From contig CP073041.1 of the NCBI GenBank assembly GCA_025370055.1, positions 3,038,001 to 3,102,000 on the forward strand: a stretch of 64,000 nt of DNA, read 5' to 3'. Numbering within the stretch: position 1 is the stretch's first letter; every line of letters begins with the position of its first letter. The position numbers and the translations under genes were made by a program. Positions 9,362-18,027 of this stretch are shown here, piece by piece. The notes below the pieces were generated by a model. That model saw only the letters and a list, made by a program, of their open reading frames with translations. It made no database searches and was not told the origin of the DNA. The DNA is from Woronichinia naegeliana WA131. Its GTDB lineage: Bacteria > Cyanobacteriota > Cyanobacteriia > Cyanobacteriales > Microcystaceae.

Positions 9362-9934
9362 ATGACTTCATTCCCAGAAATTGATCAATGTAAAATCGAA
9401 TTGCTACAAAAAACCTTGAGAGAAAGTCCTCTTAAACTTGCGGATCTCAGTACATTTCAGCGAATTATTCTAATCACAGATGGAACATTAACCGACATTT
9501 TAGAGATTTATCTTTTAGAGAAAATTTCAATTTTTAAACTCTCTGAAGAAATCATCAATCTTACAGAAAAGATTCCAGCTTTAAATCTTGAAGAGGGGGT
9601 CAATGTGATTAAAAGAAAAATATTCCTTCAGGGAACAATCAGCCAAAAGAACTGGATTTATGCTGAATCGATGATTGTTCCTGAACGGCTGGATGTTCTT
9701 TTCCAAGAACAACTACTCAACTCCGAAAAACCGATTGGTAAACTTTGGTTAGAATATCGCGTGGAAACCTTTAAAGAAATTATTGATTTATCTCAAGAAC
9801 CGGCGGGGGATTTGTCCGAGTACTTTCAAATTAACCAAGACGAAAAACTTTTCTCTCGTACTTATCGAGTTTTCTCCCAAGGTCAACCGATTATGATGAT
9901 TACAGAAAAATTTCCAGAGAGTTATTTTATTTGA
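9362..9934 (+). CDS. Chorismate lyase (UbiC/DUF98 family)
   Basis: 190-residue protein of the cyanobacterial chorismate pyruvate-lyase family, which makes 4-hydroxybenzoate as head-group precursor for plastoquinone. Family features visible: LSTFQRIILITDGTLTDILE near residue 30, FLQG and KNWIYAESMIVPERLD in the middle, and PIGKLWLEYRVETFKEI followed by a C-terminal segment ending SRTYRVFSQGQPIMMITEKFP. Annotation relies on overall family resemblance, since these proteins differ from E. coli UbiC. The gene is isolated; a repeat-rich spacer follows. Confidence 0.8.
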   Translation: MTSFPEIDQCKIELLQKTLRESPLKLADLSTFQRIILITDGTLTDILEIYLLEKISIFKLSEEIINLTEKIPALNLEEGVNVIKRKIFLQGTISQKNWIYAESMIVPERLDVLFQEQLLNSEKPIGKLWLEYRVETFKEIIDLSQEPAGDLSEYFQINQDEKLFSRTYRVFSQGQPIMMITEKFPESYFI

Positions 9935-9953
9935 AGTCAACTGACACTATTCA

Positions 9954-10090
9954 GCACTGGTTCAGCCTAGTTGTTAAATAGCCTGAAAGTCTTGCCCTGT
10001 AAGGATTTTAGTGATTCAGGACAAAAATCGTTGTATCCCTTGCTGCACAGGGGTTTGATGCAATTCCAATAATCAGACTGAACCATTGCC
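9954..10090 (+). mobile_element. 137-bp MITE-like element, copy 1
   Basis: A near-identical copy in inverted orientation lies at 19045-19181. The two agree almost base for base between the termini and diverge immediately outside. The ends form an imperfect inverted repeat: one end GCACTGGTTCAG, the other (read inward) GGCAATGGTTCAG. No ORF fits. The termini resemble those of the IS1-like element at 22468-23744 (GGCACTGGT... and GG-A-TGGT...GTCTGAT), so that IS is a candidate mobiliser. I could not define a target-site duplication. Confidence 0.75.
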
Positions 10091-10332
10091 TACAACCCTT
10101 GCTCAATAAGTATTCTGTCGTTATTTCTGAGAATAAAATAAACTGTGTGTTTTCTCCTAACTTAATAGCTCAAAAGTCTTGCTATGGAAGGACTTCAGTA
10201 TTTGAGGTCTGAAAATGTCTTCCTAGACTAACAGAATAGAACTATAGCAGTTTTTACCTGAGTGAGATATAAAAATATCCCTCAAAGCCTTGCTGTATAA
10301 GCATTCTTATGATTTCATCCTTGCTTAAAACG
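10091..10332. repeat. Degenerate CTTGC-centred repeats in spacer
   Basis: No gene is visible here. The spacer, together with the adjacent MITE, holds five related short motifs of the form CTTGC(T/C)nnnTAAGnATT, near 9991, 10038, 10097, 10172 and 10282. They have irregular spacing (about 47 to 110 bases) and each is followed by a loosely similar T-rich segment. A related motif (CCTTGTGTAGCAAGGCTTT) lies inside the small element at 34288-34378. The irregular spacing and poor conservation argue against a CRISPR array; they look like interspersed palindrome-like repeats. Confidence 0.5.
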
Positions 10333-10809
10333 CTATAACTTCACTAAAATATCCTGGACGGCAGAGGGCAATTGCCGCATAATTTTGCCCTTCTCTAGAT
10401 CAATGGCAACCAGGGTAACTTTGGCTGTCAAACATAATTCTTTCGTTTCTAGACATTCAAGGCGATAGTCCCAATCCAGTCGCACTCCCTGAATTTGATT
10501 CATAATTGTTTTGACCACAGCCGTTTGGCCCATGCGGATTGGACGGTGGTAGCGGATTGTTAACTCAACAACGGGTAAGTCACAGCCCATTTTTACCAAC
10601 TCAGCAAAGTCAATGCCGATGGAGCGTAAACATTCAACTCTGGCAGTTTCCATCCAGGTCAAATAGGTTCCATGCCAAACAACACCCGCATAGTCAGTGT
10701 GGTGGGGCTGAACTCGGACGACATATTCAAACCATTTTTCGCTTTCAGCTTTGAGTGGTGGTTTAACAGCGATCGCTGTAGAGGAGGGAAGTTGAGGAGT
10801 GGCAGACAA
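10333..10809 (-). CDS. Hotdog-fold acyl-CoA thioesterase, probable DHNA-CoA hydrolase
   Basis: 158-residue YbgC/4-hydroxybenzoyl-CoA thioesterase-type protein. The signature VQPHHTDYAGVVWHGTYLTWMETAR (near residue 32) contains the catalytic Asp of this clade, followed by LPVVELTIRYHRPIRMGQ. Cyanobacterial members such as Synechocystis Slr0204 hydrolyse 1,4-dihydroxy-2-naphthoyl-CoA in phylloquinone (vitamin K1) synthesis, and that role is inferred here. The first 25 residues are not conserved, so a shorter start is possible. It is downstream of recQ on the same strand, separated by a palindromic repeat. Confidence 0.8.
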   Translation of the reverse strand: MSATPQLPSSTAIAVKPPLKAESEKWFEYVVRVQPHHTDYAGVVWHGTYLTWMETARVECLRSIGIDFAELVKMGCDLPVVELTIRYHRPIRMGQTAVVKTIMNQIQGVRLDWDYRLECLETKELCLTAKVTLVAIDLEKGKIMRQLPSAVQDILVKL

Positions 10810-10943
10810 AGTAGATTAGCAAAGGAAAGACAACACACTAATCATAATATTGTTGTAACGGTAAAATCCATTTTTTTAGAAATTGATCAAGATGGCCTTG
10901 AAATCATTAGACTTCTTGCACAATAGCGTTTGATCCCTCTAAA

Positions 10944-10962
10944 TCCCCCTTAAAAAGGGGGA
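10944..10962. repeat. Short CCCCCTT/AAGGGGG palindromic repeat
   Basis: TCCCCCTT and AAGGGGGA form an 8-bp perfect stem around a 3-base loop, preceded by CCCTCTAAA. This is a very common interspersed palindrome of cyanobacterial genomes. A related copy lies at about 39234-39250. Its position after the recQ stop codon might give it a weak termination role, but no T-run follows. Confidence 0.6.
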
Positions 10963-11015
10963 CTTACTTGAATTTGCAAGAGATCTATTACTGAAAACAA
11001 TTAGTTATATTTAGT

Positions 11016-13472
11016 TTAAAATTCCATCGCATTTTGTCGCCAATAGGAACGCACTAATTTAATTTCTTCGTAGGCATATTTTCCTTTCAGTTGTTCGTAA
11101 ATAGGCATTAACCGTTCATCACCAACCACATCGATCGCCTGTAAAATTGCTCGTTGATGGGCAGGAGAAATTAAAGAATCTAAATTAGTCACATGATTAG
11201 CTTCAATCAGTTTCACAAAATGCTCGGCAATGGTAGTAGGCTTCAGAGAACGGGCTAGGGCGATCGCGGCCAGATCTAACCCCTTTTTATACAACACTAA
11301 AGTTCTGGTTAAACTATCACTGAGATCGGGATCAAAAAAGTTATCAAAATTATCTTTATTTAAGGTTTTTGTTAACACTAAGGAGCCATTAAGCTCTTGT
11401 TTCGGCAATGGATTAGTTGCTAAATTTTCAGAGTCTTTACCTAACAAATCAATTCTTTTAGCATTTAAAGTGGTTAAATCCGATGAAATGATCTCTTGCT
11501 TTTGAAAATCTCTTACTTTTCCCAACTTGCCATTGCTCTTTTCTGGTGGATAATGGACTAAACTTCTAGTTTCAATGGTATTTCCTTTTTTAGACAATTC
11601 CTCCCTTGCTTCCCCATCTTTCCTCGCTTCCCCATCTTCCTCATTTCTCTTTGCTTCCAAAGCTAGAGTATTTAAAAAAGCTTGACCGTAGCGTTGTAAT
11701 TTATAATCTCCCACCCCAGAAACCCGCTTTAATTCCTCGATTGTTTGAGGATTTTGTTGCGACATTAAACGCAAGGTAGAATCACTAAAAATCATGTAGG
11801 GTGGAATCGATTGCTGATCGGCTAACAGTTTGCGGCAGCGACGTAATTGCTCATAACGCCTTTCAATTTCAGCAGCCAAATTAACACTTTTTAATTCTTT
11901 TTGTGGAGTTTTAGCCACTCTAATCTCAACCTGACGCTGTTTTTTCATGACCTCCCAACTGCGTTCATTTAATCTTAAAATAGAATAGCCATCCTCACTC
12001 TGATCTAATAACCCTTGTCGTAGTAGCGATCGCCCTAAATTTTTCCACTCATCCACACTGCGATCCTTACCAATGCCATAGGTAGAAAGCTGATCATGAC
12101 CCCTTTCTAAGATTTTATGATTTTTCGTTCCTCGCAACACTTCAATAATATAATTCATCCCATATTTCTGCTGACAACGAGCGACGCAAGACAAAAATTT
12201 CATTGCTTCTATTGTCCAATTTTCCATCGGATTTTGAGAGAGGCAATTATCACATTGACCACAATCTCCCGCAAAAAATTCGCCAAAATAACTGAGTTGA
12301 ACCGTGCGACGACATTCCGTTGCTTCTGCGTATTCCACCACCTGTCTAATCTGTTGACGGGCCACCCTTTGCTCATTGGGATCAGGCTTTTGCTCAATAA
12401 AATATTCTAAACTTTTGATATCGCCATAATTTAAAAATAAACTGCAATTGGCTGCTTCACCATCCCGACCGGCTCGACCAGATTCTTGATAATAACTTTC
12501 TAAGGTTTTGGGTAAATTGTAATGAATAACAAAGCGCACATCAGGTTTGTTAATGCCCATACCAAAGGCGATAGTTGCCACAATAACCTGCACATCATCC
12601 CGAATAAAACGGGTTTGGTTTTCACTTCTTTGTTTATCTTCTAAACCAGCATGATAAGGCAAAGCATTGATACCGCATCGCTGTAGTTTTTCGGCAACAT
12701 TCTCCACCGTTTTGCGACTGAGACAATAGATAATACCAGACCCTTTACTATCTCTAATGATTTTTAGCATTTGGGTAAATCTTTGACCATTTTCTCGATA
12801 AACTTCGTAATATAAATTAGGACGATTAAAGCTGGCAATATGAATCGCCGGTTGCTGTAATTTTAACTGCTCAATAATATCTTCTCTGACGCGCTGGGTT
12901 GCCGTTGCCGTTAGGGCCATCATCGGAATTTTAGGAAAGCGATCGCGGAGTTTATTTAACTGTCGATATTCAGGGCGAAAATCATGGCCCCACTCGGAAA
13001 CACAATGAGCTTCATCCACTGCAAAAGTCGAAATGCCTATTTTTAAATTAATAGTTTCTAAAAATTCTAAAAAATGTTCTAATAAAAGCCGCTCTGGGGC
13101 AACATATAGTAATTTAATTTCCCCTCTCATCATTGCCATCTCTCGCTGACGAGTGACATCAGAGGTAAGAGTACTATTTAAAAAAGTGGCACTAATGCCA
13201 TTGTCTAGTAGCGCATCAACTTGATCTTGCATCAAGGCAATTAAAGGAGAAACCACAATCATTAAACCAGGCATTAGCAAAGCCGGAAGTTGAAAACAAA
13301 GAGATTTTCCGCCCCCCGTAGGCATGATAATTAATTGATCTTGACATTGAAGGGCTTGCTCAATAATTTGCCGTTGTCCAGTACGAAAAGATTCATAGCC
13401 AAAAAAGTGTTTAAGAGATTGTTCTAGGGAGGGAGGATTAACCTCGGTTACAACGGCGCTTGACATTACCAT
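11016..13472 (-). CDS. recQ: RecQ family ATP-dependent DNA helicase
   Basis: 3'-5' DNA helicase of recombination and repair, 818 residues. Domains in order: helicase core with Walker A PTGGGKSLCFQLPAL (near residue 52), DEAH box (VDEAHCVSEWGHDFRPEY), motif VI QESGRAGRDG; RecQ zinc-binding region (CRRTVQLSYFGE...CGQCDNC); winged helix; HRDC domain near residue 570-630. After HRDC comes a low-complexity linker (EARKDGEAREELSKKGN) and a C-terminal helix-turn-helix-like domain (SLTRTLVLYKKGLDLAAIA...). This makes it about 200 residues longer than E. coli RecQ, as in several cyanobacterial RecQs. Starts at residue 1 or 3 are equally possible. Confidence 0.95.
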   Translation of the reverse strand: MVMSSAVVTEVNPPSLEQSLKHFFGYESFRTGQRQIIEQALQCQDQLIIMPTGGGKSLCFQLPALLMPGLMIVVSPLIALMQDQVDALLDNGISATFLNSTLTSDVTRQREMAMMRGEIKLLYVAPERLLLEHFLEFLETINLKIGISTFAVDEAHCVSEWGHDFRPEYRQLNKLRDRFPKIPMMALTATATQRVREDIIEQLKLQQPAIHIASFNRPNLYYEVYRENGQRFTQMLKIIRDSKGSGIIYCLSRKTVENVAEKLQRCGINALPYHAGLEDKQRSENQTRFIRDDVQVIVATIAFGMGINKPDVRFVIHYNLPKTLESYYQESGRAGRDGEAANCSLFLNYGDIKSLEYFIEQKPDPNEQRVARQQIRQVVEYAEATECRRTVQLSYFGEFFAGDCGQCDNCLSQNPMENWTIEAMKFLSCVARCQQKYGMNYIIEVLRGTKNHKILERGHDQLSTYGIGKDRSVDEWKNLGRSLLRQGLLDQSEDGYSILRLNERSWEVMKKQRQVEIRVAKTPQKELKSVNLAAEIERRYEQLRRCRKLLADQQSIPPYMIFSDSTLRLMSQQNPQTIEELKRVSGVGDYKLQRYGQAFLNTLALEAKRNEEDGEARKDGEAREELSKKGNTIETRSLVHYPPEKSNGKLGKVRDFQKQEIISSDLTTLNAKRIDLLGKDSENLATNPLPKQELNGSLVLTKTLNKDNFDNFFDPDLSDSLTRTLVLYKKGLDLAAIALARSLKPTTIAEHFVKLIEANHVTNLDSLISPAHQRAILQAIDVVGDERLMPIYEQLKGKYAYEEIKLVRSYWRQNAMEF

Positions 13473-13507
13473 AGGAATTTAGATATTCAACAAATTTTAA
13501 GCCGTCT

Positions 13508-14305
13508 TTATTTTACGTTAAAATAACGTTTTAAAACAGCTAAAGCAGGATGATCAACTGGCAAGGTTAGGATTTTTTCCTGAATTTTAACCCGATGGAA
13601 AGGAATAATTTCTACAACACTATTACTATAGGCCAGTAGCTCTAAGTTTTGACTCCAATCCGATGGCCAGGGTTGTTGTTGTACCTTTATTCCCTGGCTC
13701 GATAAATACTTTAATAAGCTTGATCGCATAATTCCTGGCAGAATAGAACCGTCTTCGGGCGGCGTATAAAAAACTCCTTCTTTCCACCCCCACAAATTGC
13801 CAGTACTGGTTTCTAGCCAATGTCCTTGATCATTAATTAAAATAGCTTCTTTGGCTTCCTGTTTTTGAGCCTCTTGTAAGGCCAACCAAGCGGTTAAATA
13901 ATTTCCCGTTTTAATGGCCGCCATTGGTCGTTGAAAAATCGTTTGATCGGCAAGCCAGCCCTGAATACCTTGCTGTTGCAGTTGACTTAAATTTTCGGGT
14001 AAATTCCGTCCAGTTATCCAAATTTTGCCATCGGCAAATATAACAATACGCAGCACAGAATAATCATTTACAAGGGTTTGAGCCACTTCGGTGATGGTCT
14101 GCCAATTAGGGTTAGGCCATTGCAATTGTTCCACACTTTTTTGTAAGCGATCGCGGTGAGCTTGCCAATGGGTAAGGGGATGCTCCAGAGATTGCTGATA
14201 AACACGTAAAGTCGTAAAAATTGTTGCACCGTAAAGTAAACCCGGCTCCGTAATAGAGAGAGTAATCTCTTCTTTATCAAACCATTGTCCATCAAACCAA
14301 TACAT
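13508..14305 (-). CDS. Class IV aminotransferase, probable aminodeoxychorismate lyase
   Basis: PLP enzyme of fold type IV, 265 residues. N-terminal MYWFDGQWFD and GLLYGATIFTTLRVY match the PabC/IlvE fold. KTGNYLTAWLALQEAQKQEAKEAILINDQGHWLETSTGNLWG contains the PLP Lys region and the ET(S/G)TGNL phosphate-binding motif; GSILPGIMRSSLL follows. PabC-type proteins release 4-aminobenzoate for folate. Branched-chain or D-amino acid aminotransferases are alternatives, but are usually longer (about 285-310). It sits 35 bp from recQ and 25 bp from the ABC permease on the same strand. Confidence 0.75.
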   Translation of the reverse strand: MYWFDGQWFDKEEITLSITEPGLLYGATIFTTLRVYQQSLEHPLTHWQAHRDRLQKSVEQLQWPNPNWQTITEVAQTLVNDYSVLRIVIFADGKIWITGRNLPENLSQLQQQGIQGWLADQTIFQRPMAAIKTGNYLTAWLALQEAQKQEAKEAILINDQGHWLETSTGNLWGWKEGVFYTPPEDGSILPGIMRSSLLKYLSSQGIKVQQQPWPSDWSQNLELLAYSNSVVEIIPFHRVKIQEKILTLPVDHPALAVLKRYFNVK

Positions 14306-14330
14306 TTTTTGACTCTTTCACCTAGACAAA

Positions 14331-15125
14331 CTAACTAGAAGCACTTGTATAAAATTTTAGCGCGAATTGCCAGAAAAAATGGGAAAAAGCTAACAAAGCG
14401 ATCGCCAATAATCCGGCCCCTAACATCCAAATCAGATCTGCTTTTCCCAGCATTGCTTCAGCAGGAACAGTCGTCAAAAAAGCCACTGGAACGACAAAAG
14501 TAAAGAAAATACGATAGGTCATCGGATAGGCGATCATGGGATACCGTCCTGCTTCTAATAATCCTCGCAAAACTTCTGTTACATTGTAGATTTTTACAAA
14601 CCAAATACTCGTCGTCCCTAGAATAAACCAAAGACTATAGAGTATCAGCATTCCTAAAAATAACATGGCAAAACTGAGTAGAACATTGACAATCTGAATC
14701 GGGGATTGGCTAGCGGCATAAAAGATTAGTAATAGTCCAAAAAATAAATCTGGAATTCCCCAGGGAGATAAAATACGAGTTGATAGCCAAAACTGACTGC
14801 TAATTGGTTTAAGTAAAACAAAATCTAAGGTTCCTTTTTCCACATATTCTACAATTTTATTGAGATTAGGGATCAACAAAGTTGCCGCAAAGCCTTGTAG
14901 GAGAGTAAACATTCCTAAGACAATCAGAGCTTCACTCCAACTCCAGCCCTGAAAATGGTATCCCGTTCGATAGAATAAAAAAAGACTAAAGATACTGCCC
15001 ACTAGATTCGCTAAACTACTAAAACTTGCCAGCACAAAATTAAGACGATATTCTAACTCGGCCGCGATCGCCGTCTTCCAGAAAATACCGAGTAAGTGGC
15101 TATAGGTTTTCAGTAAAACTCCCAT
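14331..15125 (-). CDS. ABC-2 type transporter permease
   Basis: 264-residue integral membrane protein with about six predicted helices. It begins MGVLLKTYSHLLGIFWKTAIAAELEYRLNF, the pattern of the ABC-2/DUF990 permease family, with FVLLKPISSQFWLSTR in the first cytoplasmic loop and AYPMTYRIFFTFVVPVAFLTTVPAEAMLG near residue 205. Such permeases usually occur in pairs with an ATPase; neither partner is adjacent here, so substrate and complex are unknown. It lies between glyQ (upstream) and the class IV aminotransferase. Confidence 0.8.
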   Translation of the reverse strand: MGVLLKTYSHLLGIFWKTAIAAELEYRLNFVLASFSSLANLVGSIFSLFLFYRTGYHFQGWSWSEALIVLGMFTLLQGFAATLLIPNLNKIVEYVEKGTLDFVLLKPISSQFWLSTRILSPWGIPDLFFGLLLIFYAASQSPIQIVNVLLSFAMLFLGMLILYSLWFILGTTSIWFVKIYNVTEVLRGLLEAGRYPMIAYPMTYRIFFTFVVPVAFLTTVPAEAMLGKADLIWMLGAGLLAIALLAFSHFFWQFALKFYTSASS

Positions 15126-15167
15126 ATTTATTCAGAAAAAACCATTGTTAAAATACTCAAAATTCTA

Positions 15168-16067
15168 TTAAGAGCCTCCTACTGGGACAAGGCGTTTAGA
15201 AGCCAGGGGAAATTCTAAGGCTTCTCGTTGTTCGAGATAGAGTTGAGCCACTTCCCTGGCTAGATTGCGAATCCGCCCAATATAACGGGTTCGTTCCGTC
15301 ACTGCGATTACCCCTCTGGCATCTAGTAGATTAAAAGAATGAGAGCATTTCAACACATATTCTAAACTCGGTAACACTAATCCTCGTTCAATTAACTGCT
15401 TGGCTTCTTGCTCATAAAGCGTAAATAAATTCAACAGTAATTCTGGATTAGAGGCTTCAAAATTATAGGTGCATTGTTCAATTTCTCCTTGCCAGAAAAT
15501 CTCTCCGTACTCAATTTTTTCATTCCAACGAATTTTACTAATCGCATCCACATTTTGCAAATACATTGCCAACCGCTCCAAGCCGTAGGTAATTTCGATC
15601 GCCACTGGCCGACAATCAATCCCTCCACACTGCTGAAAATAGGTAAATTGGGTGATCTCCATGCCGTCTAGCCAGACTTCCCAGCCCACTCCCCAGGCTC
15701 CGAGCGTCGGCGACTCCCAATTATCTTCAACGAAACGAATATCATGTTCTTCCGGCTGAATTCCCAGAACTCTCAAAGAATCCAAATAAATCTCCTGAAT
15801 TCTATCGGGAGATGGTTTAATGAGAACCTGATACTGGTAATAGTGTTGTACGCGATTCGGATTTTCTCCGTAACGACCATCCGTGGGACGACGACAGGGT
15901 TCCACATAGGCTACCGCCCAGGGTTCTGGTCCGATCGCCCGTAAAAAGGTATGAGGACTCATGGTTCCAGCCCCTTTTTCTGTATCAAAGGGTTGGGCAA
16001 TTAAACATCCTTGCTCCGCCCAAAACTCATTTAATTTAGCGATCACAGCCTGAAAAGTAATCGTCAC
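15168..16067 (-). CDS. glyQ: Glycine-tRNA ligase alpha subunit
   Basis: Alpha subunit of the heterotetrameric bacterial glycyl-tRNA synthetase that charges tRNA-Gly. The 299-residue sequence is highly typical: [94 protein letters not shown] and [12 protein letters not shown]. The beta subunit (glyS) is not in the window, as is usual in cyanobacteria where the genes are unlinked. Confidence 0.97.
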   Translation of the reverse strand: MTITFQAVIAKLNEFWAEQGCLIAQPFDTEKGAGTMSPHTFLRAIGPEPWAVAYVEPCRRPTDGRYGENPNRVQHYYQYQVLIKPSPDRIQEIYLDSLRVLGIQPEEHDIRFVEDNWESPTLGAWGVGWEVWLDGMEITQFTYFQQCGGIDCRPVAIEITYGLERLAMYLQNVDAISKIRWNEKIEYGEIFWQGEIEQCTYNFEASNPELLLNLFTLYEQEAKQLIERGLVLPSLEYVLKCSHSFNLLDARGVIAVTERTRYIGRIRNLAREVAQLYLEQREALEFPLASKRLVPVGGS

Positions 16068-16275
16068 AATTATGTTCTCCTCCCAAATGACTATTCCTAT
16101 TTTTACCTAGAAAGCTGCCTTTGTCTCCCCTAATGCCCAGCAATCATGATCATCCCCTGCTCAATTTCTTCCCAAACTCTCTCAAAAAGGTTGAGGTTTG
16201 GCGGTATGGTTAGGGATAAGGTGAGTGACTTCGCTTTGAAATCATTTTCTTTAACTGCCCGCTTCCATCTAGATT

Positions 16276-16488
16276 ATGGCTGAATTTGATACTGGCTTAC
16301 CTAGCATTCGAAAAATCCAAAATTTGATCAAAACTCAACAAAATGTCGAAGTTAAGTTGATCACGAATGATCTGTTGGTTGGTAAGATCCGTTGGCAGGA
16401 TGTTCAATGTCTATGCTTGATTGATTCGTCTAACCAAAGCACCTTAATTTGGCGACAATCCATCGTCTATCTACAACCAAAATCCTAA
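16276..16488 (+). CDS. hfq: Cyanobacterial Hfq homologue
   Basis: 70-residue Sm-like protein. The sequence PSIRKIQNLIKTQQNVEVKLITNDLLVGKIRWQDVQCLCL...TLIWRQSIVYLQP fits the divergent cyanobacterial Hfq group: Sm1 with the (L/V)-x-G-K-I-x-W-x-D core, and Sm2 as IVYLQP instead of YKHAI. In Synechocystis, Hfq is needed for type IV pilus motility and natural transformation and acts through the pilus ATPase PilB1. Immediately downstream is comFB, also linked to competence and motility. A hairpin plus T-run overlaps the stop codon, so read-through may set the comFB level. Confidence 0.88.
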   Translation: MAEFDTGLPSIRKIQNLIKTQQNVEVKLITNDLLVGKIRWQDVQCLCLIDSSNQSTLIWRQSIVYLQPKS

Positions 16489-16514
16489 AAGATGATCTAC
16501 AGTCGTCTTTTTTT
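16487..16514 (+). terminator. Hairpin plus T-run after hfq
   Basis: AAAAGATGA (16487-16495) pairs with TCGTCTTTT (16503-16511) around a 7-base loop, with one G-U pair, and continues into a run of T. It overlaps the hfq stop codon and resembles a rho-independent terminator or attenuator between hfq and comFB. Confidence 0.65.
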
Positions 16515-16546
16515 CCTAATCCTGTTCTTCTAATCTCGAACCCAAA

Positions 16547-17077
16547 ATGAGTATTCAACAAATTGTCGAACAAGCCCTAAACGATGGTTATCTGACACCG
16601 ACAATGGAAGCGGAAGTCGGTCGGATTTGTGAAGGGGCAACCGACTTATCCTTAGAAGAGTATATGTCCCTAGATCGCTTGATGGGATCTTTACTGGCAG
16701 GTGAGGTTGTTGCAGTTCCCAACAAACAATTCATCAACGTGATGGAAGAACTAGTCATCACGGAGGTTATTACGCAAATAGCCGTCTTAGAAGGGGTCAG
16801 TGAACGGGACTTAGACATTTCCGATGTGGCAGCCTATGCCCTGAATCGTCTGCCGCCCCTCTATGCAACCTCAGAGGAAGGAGCATTATACCAACGAGAA
16901 CGGGCCCAAAAAGAATTACAAGGTCTTATTAATACTCAGATTAACGAAGGAATTCGTCGCTTTTTAGATTATCCCACCCTTCCTGGTCGCAGTCCTTTGG
17001 ATAAACCAACGCGCAAAGATATTAAAGAGATTGTGGCAGACATGAGTCAATTGTTGAAATCCTTTGCCCCTGACTAG
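16547..17077 (+). CDS. ComFB family protein
   Basis: 176-residue protein with a ComFB domain (about residues 60-140: NVMEELVITEVITQIAVLEGVSERDLDISDVAAYALNRLPPLYATSEEGALYQRERAQKEL, given here as family signature fragments VMEELV, DVAAYALNRLPPLY and the C-terminal helix). ComFB was named from the Bacillus comF operon. Cyanobacterial members have been reported as cyclic di-nucleotide receptors affecting cell size, motility and competence; applying that here is inference. The N-terminal about 45 residues form a separate helical segment (DLSLEEYMSLDRLMGSLLAGE). It lies 58 bp after hfq in the same direction. Confidence 0.85.
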   Translation: MSIQQIVEQALNDGYLTPTMEAEVGRICEGATDLSLEEYMSLDRLMGSLLAGEVVAVPNKQFINVMEELVITEVITQIAVLEGVSERDLDISDVAAYALNRLPPLYATSEEGALYQRERAQKELQGLINTQINEGIRRFLDYPTLPGRSPLDKPTRKDIKEIVADMSQLLKSFAPD

Positions 17078-17210
17078 GGGATTGGGATACAGGGAAACAA
17101 AGTCACCAATCCTTAACCTCAGTAGCCGTAAAATATCATTGAAATTGTGGAAGCCTTCGGAACTTGATAAGCTATGGTGTCGTCATAAGCTATCAATGTG
17201 AGGAAAATCT

Positions 17211-17879
17211 GTGTTGGGTAAGTCGATGAGTCAATCCATTCCAGCATCCTGGTCTAGTATTGAGGGTCACAAGCCCCAATTGTCCGCAACCCCGGATAAA
17301 TTGTCAAATTACGATCTCATTCTTCGCTGTCAGGACGGTGTACATCCTGATAGTGCAGCTTTTAACGAGCTACTACGTCGCTATCAGTCCCATGTGGATA
17401 AGATTTTGTATCACCTGGCTCCAGATTGGCAAGATCGGGCTGACTTAGCTCAAGAGGTTTGGATTCGCGTTTATCGCAATATTAAACGTTTGAACGAACC
17501 TGTCAAGTTTCGAGGTTGGCTCAGTCGCATTGCTACCAATCTCTTCTACGATGAGTTGCGGAAACGAAAACGGATTAGTCATCCAATTTCTTTAGATGCT
17601 CCCCGTCGTGTTGATGATGGAGAAATTGATTGGGATATCGTTTCGGATTATCCAAGTCCTGATGATACGTTGGCCACGACCGAGTTTTATGAACGTCTGC
17701 GTTTGGCGATCGCCGATTTGCCGGAAGCCTTTCGTACTACTATTGTGTTGCGGGAAATTGACGGCATGGCCTACGAAGAAATTTCCGAAATTACTGGGGT
17801 TTCTTTGGGTACGGTAAAGTCACGGATCGCCAGAGCCAGAGCCAAATTGCAATCCGTTTTACAAAACTACTTAGATTAA
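17211..17879 (+). CDS. sigG: ECF sigma factor, SigG type
   Basis: Extracytoplasmic-function RNA polymerase sigma factor, up to 222 residues. Region 2 is visible as FNELLRRYQSHVDKILYHLAPDWQDRADLAQEVWIRVYRNI...GWLSRIATNLFYDELRKRKR. Region 4 is an HTH, EAFRTTIVLREIDGMAYEEISEITGVSLGTVKSRIARAR (about 170-212). The first start is GTG 17211, but ATG 17226 (MSQSIPAS) is equally likely. The next gene is a membrane anti-sigma protein, the arrangement known for cyanobacterial SigG and its anti-sigma SapG. Envelope-stress response is inferred. Confidence 0.9.
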   Translation: MLGKSMSQSIPASWSSIEGHKPQLSATPDKLSNYDLILRCQDGVHPDSAAFNELLRRYQSHVDKILYHLAPDWQDRADLAQEVWIRVYRNIKRLNEPVKFRGWLSRIATNLFYDELRKRKRISHPISLDAPRRVDDGEIDWDIVSDYPSPDDTLATTEFYERLRLAIADLPEAFRTTIVLREIDGMAYEEISEITGVSLGTVKSRIARARAKLQSVLQNYLD

Positions 17880-18027
17880 AGCGGCGATTTTTTCAATAGC
17901 AATCGGTCAGTCAATTTTAAAAGGCTTGGGAAAGTCCTAACGAAGGTGAGGAGTGTTATGGCAATGCCATCTATTTACGTCTGTCTATAAGACAAGCGTT
18001 TTTTGTATCCCCCGCCGTGAGGTCACC

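Noticed and set aside
9985-10320. Possible degenerate CRISPR or retron-like RNA
   Set aside because: Motif spacing is irregular, repeats are poorly conserved, and no reverse transcriptase or cas gene is nearby.
16068-16275. tRNA gene upstream of hfq and in other spacers (7382-7536, 26845-27038, 46511-46760, 49466-49743)
   Set aside because: No cloverleaf-compatible GTTC-type T-arm with matching acceptor stem was found in these spacers by eye.
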